A DNA stretch of 52,504 nucleotides from Bacteroidales bacterium. GTDB lineage: Bacteria; Bacteroidota; Bacteroidia; Bacteroidales; UBA1402. The stretch spans positions 1 to 52,504 of the forward strand of contig JAFSRR010000087.1 of the NCBI GenBank assembly GCA_017446025.1, read 5' to 3'. Of this stretch, positions 7,746 through 16,372 are shown piece after piece. Made by a program: the position numbers and the translations under genes. Under the pieces are notes generated by a model. It was not told where the DNA came from, made no database searches, and was given only the letters and a program-made list of their open reading frames with translations. How positions within the stretch are numbered: the stretch's first letter is position 1; each line of letters opens with the position of its first letter.

Positions 7746-8681
7746 ATGTCAAAAGTAACAGTGATTGGAGTCGGCAATGTCGGTGCAACGGCTGCCGATG
7801 TGATAGCTCGTAATGAAGTGGCCGACGAGGTCGTTCTGCTGGATATCAAGGAAGGTATTCCCGAGGGCAAGGCCCTGGATATGAAGCAGGCTTCCTGCAT
7901 GCTGAGCATGGATACCAAGATCGTCGGCACGACCAACGATTATGCCAAGACGGCCGATTCGGATGTCGTGGTGATCACTTCCGGTATTCCCCGTAAGCCG
8001 GGTATGACCCGCGAGGAGCTCATCGGTGTGAACGCCGGCATTGTCAAGAGCGTTGTCACCAGTGTACTGAAATACTCCCCCAACGCCATCCTGGTGGTCA
8101 TCAGCAACCCGATGGACACGATGACCTATCTGACCGTCAAATCGACCGGTCTGCCCAGACACCGTGTCATCGGCATGGGCGGCGCCCTGGACAGCTCGCG
8201 TTTCAAAACCTATCTGTCGATGGCCCTGGGCGATGTCAACCTCAATGACATCGAAGCCACCGTTATCGGTGGTCACGGCGACACGACCATGATCCCCCTG
8301 ACCCGCTTCGCCACCTACAAAGGTATTCCCGTGAGCCAGTTGCTGAGCCGCGAAGCCCTCGACAAGGTGGTCGCCGACACCATGGTGGGCGGTGCCACCC
8401 TGACCAAGATGCTGGGCACTTCCGCCTGGTATGCTCCCGGTGCTGCCGCAGCCTATGTCGTTGAGACCATCCTGCACGACCAGAAGCGCGTCATCCCCTG
8501 CTGTGTCTATCTCGAAGGCGAGTACGGCCAGAAGGATATCTGCATCGGCGTGCCGGTACGCATCGGCCGCAATGGCTGGGAAGAAGTCATCGACTTCAAG
8601 TTGAACGCCGAGGAAAAGGCATTGTTCGAAAAGAGCGCTGCCGCCGTCCGCAAGACCAACGAAGTGCTGGCCACCCTCTGA
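7746..8681 (+). CDS. mdh: Malate dehydrogenase (LDH-like type)
   Basis: This is a 311-residue NAD-dependent malate/L-lactate dehydrogenase family protein. The N-terminal VTVIGVGNVGATAAD is the dinucleotide-binding glycine motif, ISNPMDTMTYL follows, and the catalytic His177 sits in VIGGHGDTTMIPL. Length and the GMGGALDSSRFKTYLS segment match the Bacteroidota/Chlorobi-type MDH. It interconverts malate and oxaloacetate, in anaerobic Bacteroidales as part of the reductive branch to fumarate and succinate. It carries its own promoter, and a hairpin lies directly after its stop codon, so it is probably expressed partly as a single-gene transcript with read-through into the SPOR-folE genes. Confidence 0.96.
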   Translation: MSKVTVIGVGNVGATAADVIARNEVADEVVLLDIKEGIPEGKALDMKQASCMLSMDTKIVGTTNDYAKTADSDVVVITSGIPRKPGMTREELIGVNAGIVKSVVTSVLKYSPNAILVVISNPMDTMTYLTVKSTGLPRHRVIGMGGALDSSRFKTYLSMALGDVNLNDIEATVIGGHGDTTMIPLTRFATYKGIPVSQLLSREALDKVVADTMVGGATLTKMLGTSAWYAPGAAAAYVVETILHDQKRVIPCCVYLEGEYGQKDICIGVPVRIGRNGWEEVIDFKLNAEEKALFEKSAAAVRKTNEVLATL

Positions 8682-8701
8682 CATTGACCATCAAAAAAAA
8701 G

Positions 8702-8755
8702 AAAGCAGGCTCTTTCTGTCCTGTTAGGGGAGAGAAGGGCCTGCCTTTGGTTTTT
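8702..8755 (+). terminator. Probable mdh terminator or attenuator
   Basis: AAAGCAGGC (8702-8710) can pair with GCCTGC (8739-8744) plus the following TTT, with one bulged C. It is followed by a T-rich stretch ending in five T at 8751-8755. The loop is long (28 bases). It lies between the mdh stop and the next gene's start, so it may only partly reduce read-through. Confidence 0.55.
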
Positions 8756-8758
8756 ACT

Positions 8759-9283
8759 ATGAACATCAAACCAATCCTAGTCTGTCTGCTTGTGTCGGCT
8801 GTCTTGTCCGGCCGGGCGCAGAACGCCTTTTTCCTGGATTTCGATTCACAGGAATCCGCAGGCCCGCAAAACGCTTTTCTCGAGCAACTTCTCTCTTTCG
8901 AGCCGGGCGAGGGCGTGGTCCGTATTGAGCAGGACCAGCGCCTCATCGAACGTTTGGGCAATCCCGGCGTGAATGTGCCCGCCAATGTGCAGGTGGTCGA
9001 AGGGCGGCGTTATCTCCAGTTGACAGGCTACCGTATCCAGATTTTTTCGGGCAACAACCACGCCGCCTCCAAGACCGAGGCTTTCCAGAAGGAGGCCGCC
9101 GTCAAGGCCGCTGTGCCCGAACTGACCACCTATGTGCGCTATTCAGCGCCTTTTTGGCGCTTGCGTGTGGGTGATTTCCTCACTTACGAGGAGGCCTACG
9201 AAATGCTGCTTCGCTTCCGCAAGACTTTCGCCTACGGCCGGGAAATGTCCATTGTCCGCGAAAAAATCAACATTGCCCTATGA
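8759..9283 (+). CDS. SPOR-domain protein, secreted
   Basis: The 174-residue protein begins at the ATG at 8759, which gives a clean signal peptide ([21 protein letters not shown]). An earlier in-frame start (8684) would run through the mdh terminator hairpin and is rejected. Residues about 95-172 form a SPOR-like domain ([11 protein letters not shown] ... [21 protein letters not shown]), a peptidoglycan-binding fold. It probably acts in the periplasm at the cell wall or division site. It overlaps folE by four bases (ATGA), an arrangement well known in Bacteroidales. The exact role of this lineage-specific SPOR protein is not known. Confidence 0.85.
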   Translation: MNIKPILVCLLVSAVLSGRAQNAFFLDFDSQESAGPQNAFLEQLLSFEPGEGVVRIEQDQRLIERLGNPGVNVPANVQVVEGRRYLQLTGYRIQIFSGNNHAASKTEAFQKEAAVKAAVPELTTYVRYSAPFWRLRVGDFLTYEEAYEMLLRFRKTFAYGREMSIVREKINIAL

Positions 9284-9876
9284 TTGACAAACAACTGGTA
9301 CTCGCCACCGAGAACAACGAGACTCAGGAAAAACTGGCCGAGCACTATCGGGCCATCCTTTCGCTGTTGGGAGAGGATCCCGACCGCGAAGGCCTGGTCA
9401 AGACGCCCCACCGGGTGGCCAAGGCCATGCAGTTCCTCACCTACGGCTACCGGATGGATCCGGAGGCTGTGTTGCGTTCGGCGATGTTTCACGAGGAATA
9501 CCGTCAGATGGTCATCGTCAAGGACATCGATTTCTATTCCATGTGCGAACACCACATGCTGCCCTTCTACGGCAAGGCACATGTGGCCTATATCCCCGAC
9601 CAGCATATCACCGGACTGAGCAAGATTGCCCGGGTGGTGGATATCTTTGCCAAGCGCCTGCAGATCCAGGAGCGCATGACCACCCAGATCAAGGAATGCA
9701 TCCAGAACACGCTGCATCCCCTGGGCGTGATGGTCGTCATCGAGGCCCAGCACCTGTGCATGCAGATGCGAGGCGTCGAGAAACAGAACTCCATCACGGT
9801 CACTTCCGATTTCACGGGAGCCTTCAATCAGGCCAAGACCCGTGAGGAATTCATGAATCTTTTGCACAAACAATAA
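9280..9876 (+). CDS. folE: GTP cyclohydrolase I
   Basis: The protein has 198 residues. The zinc ligands are present: C89 and the adjacent histidines in [10 protein letters not shown], and C160 in [12 protein letters not shown]. The motif [20 protein letters not shown] is diagnostic. The enzyme turns GTP into 7,8-dihydroneopterin triphosphate, the first step of folate synthesis and, through QueD, of queuosine; queC lies at 50253 in the same window. The start ATG overlaps the SPOR stop codon (ATGA), so translation is coupled. Confidence 0.97.
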   Translation: MIDKQLVLATENNETQEKLAEHYRAILSLLGEDPDREGLVKTPHRVAKAMQFLTYGYRMDPEAVLRSAMFHEEYRQMVIVKDIDFYSMCEHHMLPFYGKAHVAYIPDQHITGLSKIARVVDIFAKRLQIQERMTTQIKECIQNTLHPLGVMVVIEAQHLCMQMRGVEKQNSITVTSDFTGAFNQAKTREEFMNLLHKQ

Positions 9877-9887
9877 ACTCCTTCCTG

Positions 9888-10913
9888 ATGAAAAAGGTAT
9901 TGTTCTCCTTGCTGGGCCTGGCCCTGCTGCTGGTGTCCTGCCAGCCCAAAACAGGTTTCAATTATCAGATCAAAGGCACCCTGCCCGATTCTTCTTCCAA
10001 TGGGCAGACGGTCTATTTGATGAGTCTTGAAAATGAATTGATCGATTCCGCCGTTGTCAGGCAGGATCGTTACACCCTCAAGGGCCATAGCCAGGAGCAT
10101 ACACTCTGCCAGCTGAACGTGGGCCAGCGGATGAGTCATCTGCTGATTCTCGAAAAGGGACGCATCACCATCAAGAGTGACGACATTGTGGCCTTTGGGA
10201 CTCCCATGAACGATTCCATCGCCGCTTTTGTGGCCCGTCAGGAAAAGATTTCCGACGAATCGGAGACCATGAAGCAGTGGAACCAGCGCTCGTCGGCCTG
10301 CATGATGGAGGCCCTCAATAGCAATCAGAGCAAGGAAGTGAGAACTTTCATGGCAATCTTCTATCTGGCCAATGTCAGCCCCTCGCTCGACGATTACGAC
10401 CGTCTGATGGAAGCCTTGCCCGAGGATATCAAGCAGTATCCTCCCATTGCCCAGCACAAGGCGCTGTTCGATGCCATCCGTGCCACCTCGGCCGGAAAGA
10501 TGTTTACCGATTTCACCATCCCGGGCGGCAACCTGGACGGCAGTGATGCCCGTCTGTCGGACTATGTGGGCAAGGGTAAGTACATCCTGGTTGATTTCTG
10601 GGCCAGCTGGTGCGGCCCCTGCCGGCGCGAGATTCCCGTCATCGCCGAAGCCTACCAGCGCTTCCATGGCAAGAAATTCGACGTGTTGGGTGTTGCCGTA
10701 TGGGACAAGCGCGAAGCCAGCCTGCAGGCCGCCAAGGAACTGGGGATTGTCTGGAACCAGATAGTCGATGCCCAGCATATCCCGACCGAGATCTATGGCA
10801 TTGAGGGCATCCCCCACATCATCCTGTTCGCCCCCGACGGCACCATCGTCGAGCGTGACTTGCGTGGCCAGCAGCTCCTCGATGCCGTCGCTGCCGCCGT
10901 CACTGCAAAGTAA
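9888..10913 (+). CDS. TlpA-like thiol-disulfide oxidoreductase, lipoprotein
   Basis: The 341-residue protein has a lipoprotein signal ([18 protein letters not shown]), then a DUF4369-like beta domain (about residues 22-120), a helical linker and a C-terminal thioredoxin-fold domain. The redox motif is W-C242-G-P-C245 in [15 protein letters not shown], followed by the cis-proline region EGIPHIILF. In Bacteroidota such proteins reduce or isomerise disulfides of exported proteins; the specific client is unknown. It starts 11 bases after folE and may share its transcript. Confidence 0.92.
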   Translation: MKKVLFSLLGLALLLVSCQPKTGFNYQIKGTLPDSSSNGQTVYLMSLENELIDSAVVRQDRYTLKGHSQEHTLCQLNVGQRMSHLLILEKGRITIKSDDIVAFGTPMNDSIAAFVARQEKISDESETMKQWNQRSSACMMEALNSNQSKEVRTFMAIFYLANVSPSLDDYDRLMEALPEDIKQYPPIAQHKALFDAIRATSAGKMFTDFTIPGGNLDGSDARLSDYVGKGKYILVDFWASWCGPCRREIPVIAEAYQRFHGKKFDVLGVAVWDKREASLQAAKELGIVWNQIVDAQHIPTEIYGIEGIPHIILFAPDGTIVERDLRGQQLLDAVAAAVTAK

Positions 10914-10920
10914 AGACTCG

Positions 10921-11151
10921 ATGAAAAAACACACTACAATGAAAAAGTATAATACTAAAGAAAAGCCTGGTACCAAGGCAAATGAGCCCATGGAAAACCA
11001 TGCGCATACAGGCGATTTGAAGACTGTTGCCCAGTTCGGTGATGGATTTCAACCGACAATGCCCGTAGACAGAGACACGATGACAGTCGATGAATACATC
11101 GGCAAAGTAAAACGAGCATTGGACAAACGCTATGAAGGTCTATCGTGTTAG
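10921..11151 (+). CDS. Small protein, probable antitoxin of the overlapping ParE/RelE-like toxin
   Basis: This 76-residue hydrophilic protein lies 7 bases after the TlpA-like gene. Its C-terminus (TMTVDEYIGKVKRALDKRYE) resembles the toxin-binding tail of small antitoxins linked to RelE/ParE-type toxins in gut Bacteroidales. No clear DNA-binding domain is visible in the lysine-rich N-terminus. Its last 20 bases overlap the toxin gene, the usual antitoxin-first order. The assignment rests on position, size and the partner; homology alone would not prove it. An internal ATG at 10939 is an alternative start. Confidence 0.6.
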   Translation: MKKHTTMKKYNTKEKPGTKANEPMENHAHTGDLKTVAQFGDGFQPTMPVDRDTMTVDEYIGKVKRALDKRYEGLSC

Positions 11152-11440
11152 AGTTGCCCGCACTGAGGAAATTGATATTGATCGGTTGGCAGATTTCTTA
11201 TTCAAGACACTTTCTAAAACAGGATCTTATCGCTACCTTGATGTTGTTGGACAGGAAATGTCTTCCTTGTCAGTTTATGCCGATTGCTTTTCGGAGAGTC
11301 GTTCCAGGACAATTCAGAATATTCATCCACATGCACGTCGTATGGTGTCACACAACCATAAGCTTGTGTATATTTTCCATATTGAAGGAGGTCTGGTAAT
11401 AATTGACAGAGTCCTTTTCGCAAAAATGATAATAGATTAG
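11132..11440 (+). CDS. RelE/ParE-family toxin
   Basis: The 102-residue protein has the compact ParE/RelE shape: an N-terminal helical segment (RTEEIDIDRLADFLFKTLS) and a C-terminal beta core with basic and aromatic residues, ARRMVSHNHKLVYIFHIEG then IIDRVLF, as in ParE-like toxins where R-x-Y-x-I/V strands end the fold. Members inhibit gyrase or cleave mRNA on ribosomes; which applies here is open. The gene is visibly more AT-rich than its neighbours (about 40% GC by eye against well over 50%), suggesting recent acquisition. It overlaps the antitoxin gene by 20 bases and converges on the 7TM-HD gene. Confidence 0.75.
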   Translation: MKVYRVRVARTEEIDIDRLADFLFKTLSKTGSYRYLDVVGQEMSSLSVYADCFSESRSRTIQNIHPHARRMVSHNHKLVYIFHIEGGLVIIDRVLFAKMIID

Positions 11441-11469
11441 AGGGTCAACTCCGTCTTATTTCTGTCCAT

Positions 11470-13515
11470 TCATTTCTTTTCTGAAGGATAGACGATGCGG
11501 GCGTGGTAGATGCTCTGCAGTTTTTCCTTGAGGACATTCTTGACGGTCTCCAACTCCAGGAAGGTGATGGGAACGCTCTTGTAGGCGCCGTCGGAGACTT
11601 GGCGGTCGATGAGGTTGTCGACCAGGTCGGAAAGGCTCTGCTCGTCGTAGTGCTTCATGCTGCGAGAGGCGGCTTCGACCGTGTCGGCCATCATCAGGAT
11701 GGCAGTCTCACGCGAGAAGGGATTGGGTCCCGGATAGAAGAACGAGCGGGGCACTTCCTCGTCGGGATGCTCGTTCTTGAAAAGCGTGTAGAAATAGCGG
11801 GCCGGGCCGCTGCCGTGATGGGTGGCGATAAAATCTTTGATGATCTTGGGCAGGCGGTGCTGGCCGGCAATCTTCAGGCCGTTGGGCACATGGTCGGTGA
11901 TGATCTTGGCAGCCTCCTCGATGGGCATATTTACCAGGGGATTGACACCATCCAGCTGGTTTTCGGTGTAGAACGAGGGCTGGGCCATCTTGCCGATGTC
12001 GTGATACAGGGCGCCGGTACGCACCAGCTGGGCATTGGCCCCGATGGCCGTGGCGGCTGCCGAAGCCAGGTTGGACACCTGTAGCGAGTGCTGGAACGAG
12101 CCGGGGCAGTTTTCCGAGAACTGACGCAGCAGGGGTGTGTTGATATTGGCCAGTTCCATGAGGGTGACATCAGATGTGTAGCCGAACAGACCTTCGCAGA
12201 CATAGATGAGCAGGTAGGCCGACAGCATCAAAAGGGCGTTGACGGCGAAATAGACATACATCTTCCACTGTACCATCAGGCTGCCTTCCTGCAGCAGGGC
12301 CAGCCCTGTGTAGGTGATTGAATAGACAACGAAAGTCCAGACGATGCACAAGATGAGTTGTGAACGCTGGGTGAGCCGTTTGAGCGACAGGAAGGTGGCC
12401 ATGCCCACGGGCAATTGCAGCATCAGGAACTCGAAGGGGAAAGGAGCGATGGGAGCACAGATGAGCACCGTGATGACAAAGGCAAAGAAGGCTGTCCGTG
12501 AGTCGAAGAAGGTGCAGATGAGCACCGGAATGATGGCAAAGGGCACCATGTAGATGTTCAGCAGCGCGTTGTTGCGCACGACCAGCGCACTGAGCACCAC
12601 CACAATGACAATCAGGATGAGGATGAACAGGATGTTGTGGCTGTGTTTGAATATCTCGGGGCTGATCCTAATGAGAAAGACAGCAAAAAGCACCAGCAGG
12701 ATGCAGACCCAGAAGGCTTGGCCGATGAGTACGTTCTGCGAGCCGGCCCGGTCGTTGCGTTCCTCGGAATGACGCTTGAAAGACAGCAGTTTGAGATAGG
12801 TCTCGTGATTGATGATCTCTCCCTGGTCGATGATGCGCTCGCCACGCTGCACCATGCCATAGGTCTGGGACACGCCGGCCAGCAAGTCTTCGCGGATGCG
12901 GTTGGAGGCGGCCTCGTCGTACGTACAGTTTTCGGTCAGGTAGTTTTCGATATGGCAATTGCGCACCAGAATGCTTTCGTCGATATTGTCGGGCAGGTTG
13001 CTCAACAGGGCGGAATAGGCCCGCTTGGCGGTAAACAGCGCCGAAATGTCGCGCGGCTCGCCCACCTTGTCGGTCACCATCACCACGCCTTTGACATTCT
13101 CTTTCTCAAAACGTTCCATCAACTCGGCCGGGACGATGCCTGCCTGGTACATCAGGCTGAGCTGGTCGGTCAGGTAGGCCAGGTAATAGCTCGGCACGGT
13201 GGCGCGCAGGTAGTTGTGGTAGTCGTTTTCGAGCCGCTCGAGCATCTGGGACAGTATCAGCGGGTTCTTTTGCAGATAGGGGCGGAAGGTCTTCAACACG
13301 CTGTCCTTTTCGGCCTGGTAGGCGGCATCGGTCTTGTAGATGGAGAAACTGTAGGGCGCCGTCAGCAGGCCGTAGCGCCAGGGCTTGCCCTCCTGGAATT
13401 GATAGCGGAAATGCCCTTCACGGGGCAGGACATAGATGATGATGGCTGCTGCGATGACAAAGAGCAGCACCTTGAATATAGTGGATGTTGTGTTGATAAA
13501 TCCCTTTTTGGCCAT
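11470..13515 (-). CDS. 7TM-HD family phosphodiesterase (PgpH/YqfF-like)
   Basis: The 681-residue membrane protein has an N-terminal helix, an extracytoplasmic 7TMR-HDED domain (about 40-260), seven transmembrane helices (about 270-450) and a cytosolic HD domain. The HD metal motif is GALYHDIGKM, with H in FQHSLQVSNLA, IATHHGSG and ADTVEAASR as further ligands. Family members (PgpH) hydrolyse cyclic di-AMP, controlling osmotic and cell-wall homeostasis. The gene is divergent from gltX and shares its short control region. Substrate specificity is inferred from family. Confidence 0.92.
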   Translation of the reverse strand: MAKKGFINTTSTIFKVLLFVIAAAIIIYVLPREGHFRYQFQEGKPWRYGLLTAPYSFSIYKTDAAYQAEKDSVLKTFRPYLQKNPLILSQMLERLENDYHNYLRATVPSYYLAYLTDQLSLMYQAGIVPAELMERFEKENVKGVVMVTDKVGEPRDISALFTAKRAYSALLSNLPDNIDESILVRNCHIENYLTENCTYDEAASNRIREDLLAGVSQTYGMVQRGERIIDQGEIINHETYLKLLSFKRHSEERNDRAGSQNVLIGQAFWVCILLVLFAVFLIRISPEIFKHSHNILFILILIVIVVVLSALVVRNNALLNIYMVPFAIIPVLICTFFDSRTAFFAFVITVLICAPIAPFPFEFLMLQLPVGMATFLSLKRLTQRSQLILCIVWTFVVYSITYTGLALLQEGSLMVQWKMYVYFAVNALLMLSAYLLIYVCEGLFGYTSDVTLMELANINTPLLRQFSENCPGSFQHSLQVSNLASAAATAIGANAQLVRTGALYHDIGKMAQPSFYTENQLDGVNPLVNMPIEEAAKIITDHVPNGLKIAGQHRLPKIIKDFIATHHGSGPARYFYTLFKNEHPDEEVPRSFFYPGPNPFSRETAILMMADTVEAASRSMKHYDEQSLSDLVDNLIDRQVSDGAYKSVPITFLELETVKNVLKEKLQSIYHARIVYPSEKK

Positions 13516-13542
13516 AGTCTATGGTGTTTTTGGTTGGGCCGA

Positions 13543-13572
13543 TAAAAGTACGAATAAAAAATAGTACTTTTG
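13543..13572. promoter_or_regulatory. Mirror-image divergent -7 boxes, 7TM-HD gene / gltX
   Basis: TACTTTTG (13565-13572, plus) lies 26 bases before the gltX ATG, and TACTTTTA (minus strand, 13550-13543) lies 27 bases before the 7TM-HD ATG. Together they make an inverted repeat AAAAGTAC/GTACTTTT (13544-13551 and 13564-13571) with a 12-base AT-rich centre. No TTG sits at the usual -33 distance on either side. The repeat is therefore either a pair of divergent -7 elements or a regulator site overlapping them. Confidence 0.55.
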
Positions 13573-13598
13573 TACTCCCTACTAAAAATTAGAAGTTT

Positions 13599-15119
13599 AT
13601 GGCTGAATCTACCCGTGTTCGGGTGCGTTTTGCGCCCAGTCCGACCGGCCCGCTGCACATCGGCGGCGTGCGTACGGCTCTCTATAATTACTTGTTTGCC
13701 AAAAATATGGGCGGAGACATGATCCTCCGTATCGAAGATACCGACAGCAAACGCTTCGTGCCGGGGGCTGAAGGCTATATCATCGAGAGCCTTTCGTGGC
13801 TGGGCATCAAATTCGATGAAGGAGTGAGCTACGGTGGCCAGTACGGCCCCTACCGGCAGTCGGAGCGTCGGGCCATTTACAAGCAATATGTCGATGAATT
13901 GATTGCCAAGGGCAAGGCCTACTACGCTTTCGATACCCCATCCGAGCTGGAAAGCAAGCATACCCAGTCGCCCAACTTCCAGTACGATGCCCGTACCCGT
14001 GGCGAGATGGTCAACTCGCTCACCCTGCCGGCCGAAGAAGTGGCCGCCCGTCTGGCCCGTGGCGATGCCTACACGGTCCGTTTCAAAATCGATCCCGACG
14101 AGACCATCGAAATCAACGACATGATTCGTGGCCAGGTCTTCTATAAATCCGATGTGCTGGACGACAAGGTGCTCTACAAGAGTGCCGACCAGCTGCCCAC
14201 CTATCATCTGGCCAACGTGGTGGACGACCACCTGATGAAAGTTTCCCATGTGATCCGCGGCGAGGAATGGCTGCCTTCGACCCCCCTGCATATTTTGCTC
14301 TACAGGGCCTTCGGCTGGCAGGACACCATGCCCCGCTTTGCCCATCTGCCGCTGTTGCTCAAACCCGACGGCAAGGGCAAGTTGTCCAAGCGCGACGGCG
14401 ACCGGCTCAATTTCCCGGTCTTTCCCATGGAGTGGAAGGATCCCGTCACGGGCGACATCAGCCGTGGCTACCGCGAGTCGGGCTATTTCCCCGAGGCTGT
14501 GATCAATTTCCTGGCACTGCTGGGCTGGAACCCGGGGACCGAGCAGGAGATTTTCACGATGGACGAACTCATCGCCCAGTTCTCCTTTGCCCGTTGCAGC
14601 AAAGCCGGTGCCAAGTTTGACTATGAGAAGGGCAAGTGGTTCAACCACCAGTACATGCTCCTGGCCGACGACCGCCGGCTGGCCGAAATGCTGCTGCCCG
14701 ACCTGGCGGCCCGGGGCATCAAGACCGATCTCGACTATGTGACCCGTGTCATCGCTCTGGTCAAAGGCCGGATGAACTTCCTGCACGAGTTTTGGGAGAA
14801 TGCCTCCTATTTCTTCCAGGCTCCCGAGCAATACGACGAAAAGACCGTGGCCAAGCGCTGGAAAGAAGAATCGCCCCGCCAGATGAACGAACTCTGCGAG
14901 ATTCTCGAAGGCGATGATTTCAGTGATCCCGTAGCCATGGAAGCCAAGGCCAAGGCTTGGTGCGAGGCCAACGAATATGGCATGGGCGTCCCGATGAATG
15001 CCTTCCGCCTGGCCATTGTCGGCGAAGGCAAGGGACCCCATATTTTCGACATTGTCACCCTGATCGGCAAAGCCGAGACGCTGGCCCGTCTGCGCCGTTG
15101 TGTCAAAGTCTTAGGATAA
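13599..15119 (+). CDS. gltX: Glutamyl-tRNA synthetase
   Basis: The 506-residue class I aminoacyl-tRNA synthetase has the HIGH signature as PLHIGG (residues 18-23, in [20 protein letters not shown]) and the KMSKS loop as [10 protein letters not shown]. It charges tRNA-Glu in the cytosol. It has the discriminating GluRS type N-terminus rather than that of GlnRS. waaA follows after 4 bases, so gltX, waaA, the YfhO-like gene and a GT2 probably share one transcript. Confidence 0.97.
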   Translation: MAESTRVRVRFAPSPTGPLHIGGVRTALYNYLFAKNMGGDMILRIEDTDSKRFVPGAEGYIIESLSWLGIKFDEGVSYGGQYGPYRQSERRAIYKQYVDELIAKGKAYYAFDTPSELESKHTQSPNFQYDARTRGEMVNSLTLPAEEVAARLARGDAYTVRFKIDPDETIEINDMIRGQVFYKSDVLDDKVLYKSADQLPTYHLANVVDDHLMKVSHVIRGEEWLPSTPLHILLYRAFGWQDTMPRFAHLPLLLKPDGKGKLSKRDGDRLNFPVFPMEWKDPVTGDISRGYRESGYFPEAVINFLALLGWNPGTEQEIFTMDELIAQFSFARCSKAGAKFDYEKGKWFNHQYMLLADDRRLAEMLLPDLAARGIKTDLDYVTRVIALVKGRMNFLHEFWENASYFFQAPEQYDEKTVAKRWKEESPRQMNELCEILEGDDFSDPVAMEAKAKAWCEANEYGMGVPMNAFRLAIVGEGKGPHIFDIVTLIGKAETLARLRRCVKVLG

Positions 15120-15123
15120 GTTT

Positions 15124-16362
15124 ATGTACAGCCTCTGTCTACAAGTCTATGTCTGGCTGTTCCATCTGACAGCGCTGTTCCATGCCAAGGCCCGCAAGAT
15201 GGTCGTGGGACAGCGCGAGGCTTTCGACCGTCTGGAAAAACTGCATGCCGCGCCGGGCGAATACATCTGGTTCCATGCCGCCTCGCTGGGCGAGTTTGAA
15301 CAGGGGCGTCCGCTTATCGAAGCCATCAAGAGGGAACATCCTTCCCAGAAGATACTGGTCAGTTTCTATTCCCCTTCGGGCTATGAGGTGCGTCAGGACT
15401 ATCAGGGAGCCGATATGGTCTGCTATCTGCCTTTCGACCTAAGGCGCAATGTCCGTCGTTTCCTTGACCTGTTGCAGCCTAAGGCGGTGTTTTTCATCAA
15501 ATACGAGTTCTGGCCCAACTATCTCAAGGCCCTGCACCGTCGCCGCGTGCCTGTGTATCTGATTTCAGGCATTTTCCGCCCGACGCAGACATTTTTCAAG
15601 CCCTGGGGCGGATTCTATCGCTACTTGCTGGGGCTGTTCAGCCAGTTTTTTGTACAAAACACCGAGTCGGAACAATTACTCAAGAAAGTAGGGTTGGCCG
15701 ATCGTGTTTTGATGACGGGCGACACCCGTTGCGACCGTGTCCTCCAGGTGGCTGCCCAGAAAAAGGGGATCATCGGTATGAGCGATTTCCTGCCTGAGGG
15801 CAAGCCCGCAGCACCGGTACTGGTGGCCGGCAGCACCTGGCCCCGCGACGAGGAACTCATCATCCCCTGGTTCAACGAACATCCCGATGTCAAACTCATA
15901 TTGGCCCCCCACCAGGTCAACGAAAACCACCTGGCCTACATCGAGTCGCTGCTGGAACGCCCCTTTGTGCGCTATTCGCAGCTCAGCCAATCGTCCGAGC
16001 ATCAGGCCGACTGCCTCATCATCGACTGTTACGGGCTGCTGTCCTCGCTCTATGGCTACGGCAGCATGGCCTACGTGGGTGGAGGCTTCGGCGTAGGCAT
16101 ACACAATACACTTGAAGCCGCGGTGTATCAGATACCGGTGGTCTTCGGCCCCAATTACCAAAAATTTGACGAGGCCAAGGCCATGCTCTCCCAGGGTGGC
16201 GCCTTCAGTATCGCCGACGGAGAACAGTTGGCCTCTTTGCTCAACAGCTGGCTGATCAGTCCCGAGAAGTGCCGGCAGGCAGGCCGGGCCGCCGGCAACT
16301 ATGTGCAACAGAACAGCGGCAGCACGGAGCGCATCCTGGCCGCACTATCACAGAAACTATAA
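15124..16362 (+). CDS. waaA: 3-deoxy-D-manno-octulosonic acid (Kdo) transferase
   Basis: The protein has 412 residues with a single N-terminal membrane-associated helix and two Rossmann domains of the GT30 family. WFHAASLGEFEQGRPLIEA holds the catalytic glutamate; KYEFWPNYLKAL, QTFFKPWGGFYR and GGGFGVGIHNTLEAAVY are diagnostic KdtA segments. It adds Kdo to the lipid A precursor on the inner face of the cytoplasmic membrane, the first step of LPS core synthesis. It lies 4 bases after gltX and 10 before the YfhO-like gene. Confidence 0.95.
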   Translation: MYSLCLQVYVWLFHLTALFHAKARKMVVGQREAFDRLEKLHAAPGEYIWFHAASLGEFEQGRPLIEAIKREHPSQKILVSFYSPSGYEVRQDYQGADMVCYLPFDLRRNVRRFLDLLQPKAVFFIKYEFWPNYLKALHRRRVPVYLISGIFRPTQTFFKPWGGFYRYLLGLFSQFFVQNTESEQLLKKVGLADRVLMTGDTRCDRVLQVAAQKKGIIGMSDFLPEGKPAAPVLVAGSTWPRDEELIIPWFNEHPDVKLILAPHQVNENHLAYIESLLERPFVRYSQLSQSSEHQADCLIIDCYGLLSSLYGYGSMAYVGGGFGVGIHNTLEAAVYQIPVVFGPNYQKFDEAKAMLSQGGAFSIADGEQLASLLNSWLISPEKCRQAGRAAGNYVQQNSGSTERILAALSQKL

Positions 16363-16372
16363 CACAAGCGAT

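Noticed and set aside
13362..15041. A 559-codon minus-strand frame opposite gltX.
   Set aside because: gltX is unequivocal on the plus strand. The antisense protein has no recognisable motif and reads through the gltX promoter and into the 7TM-HD gene.
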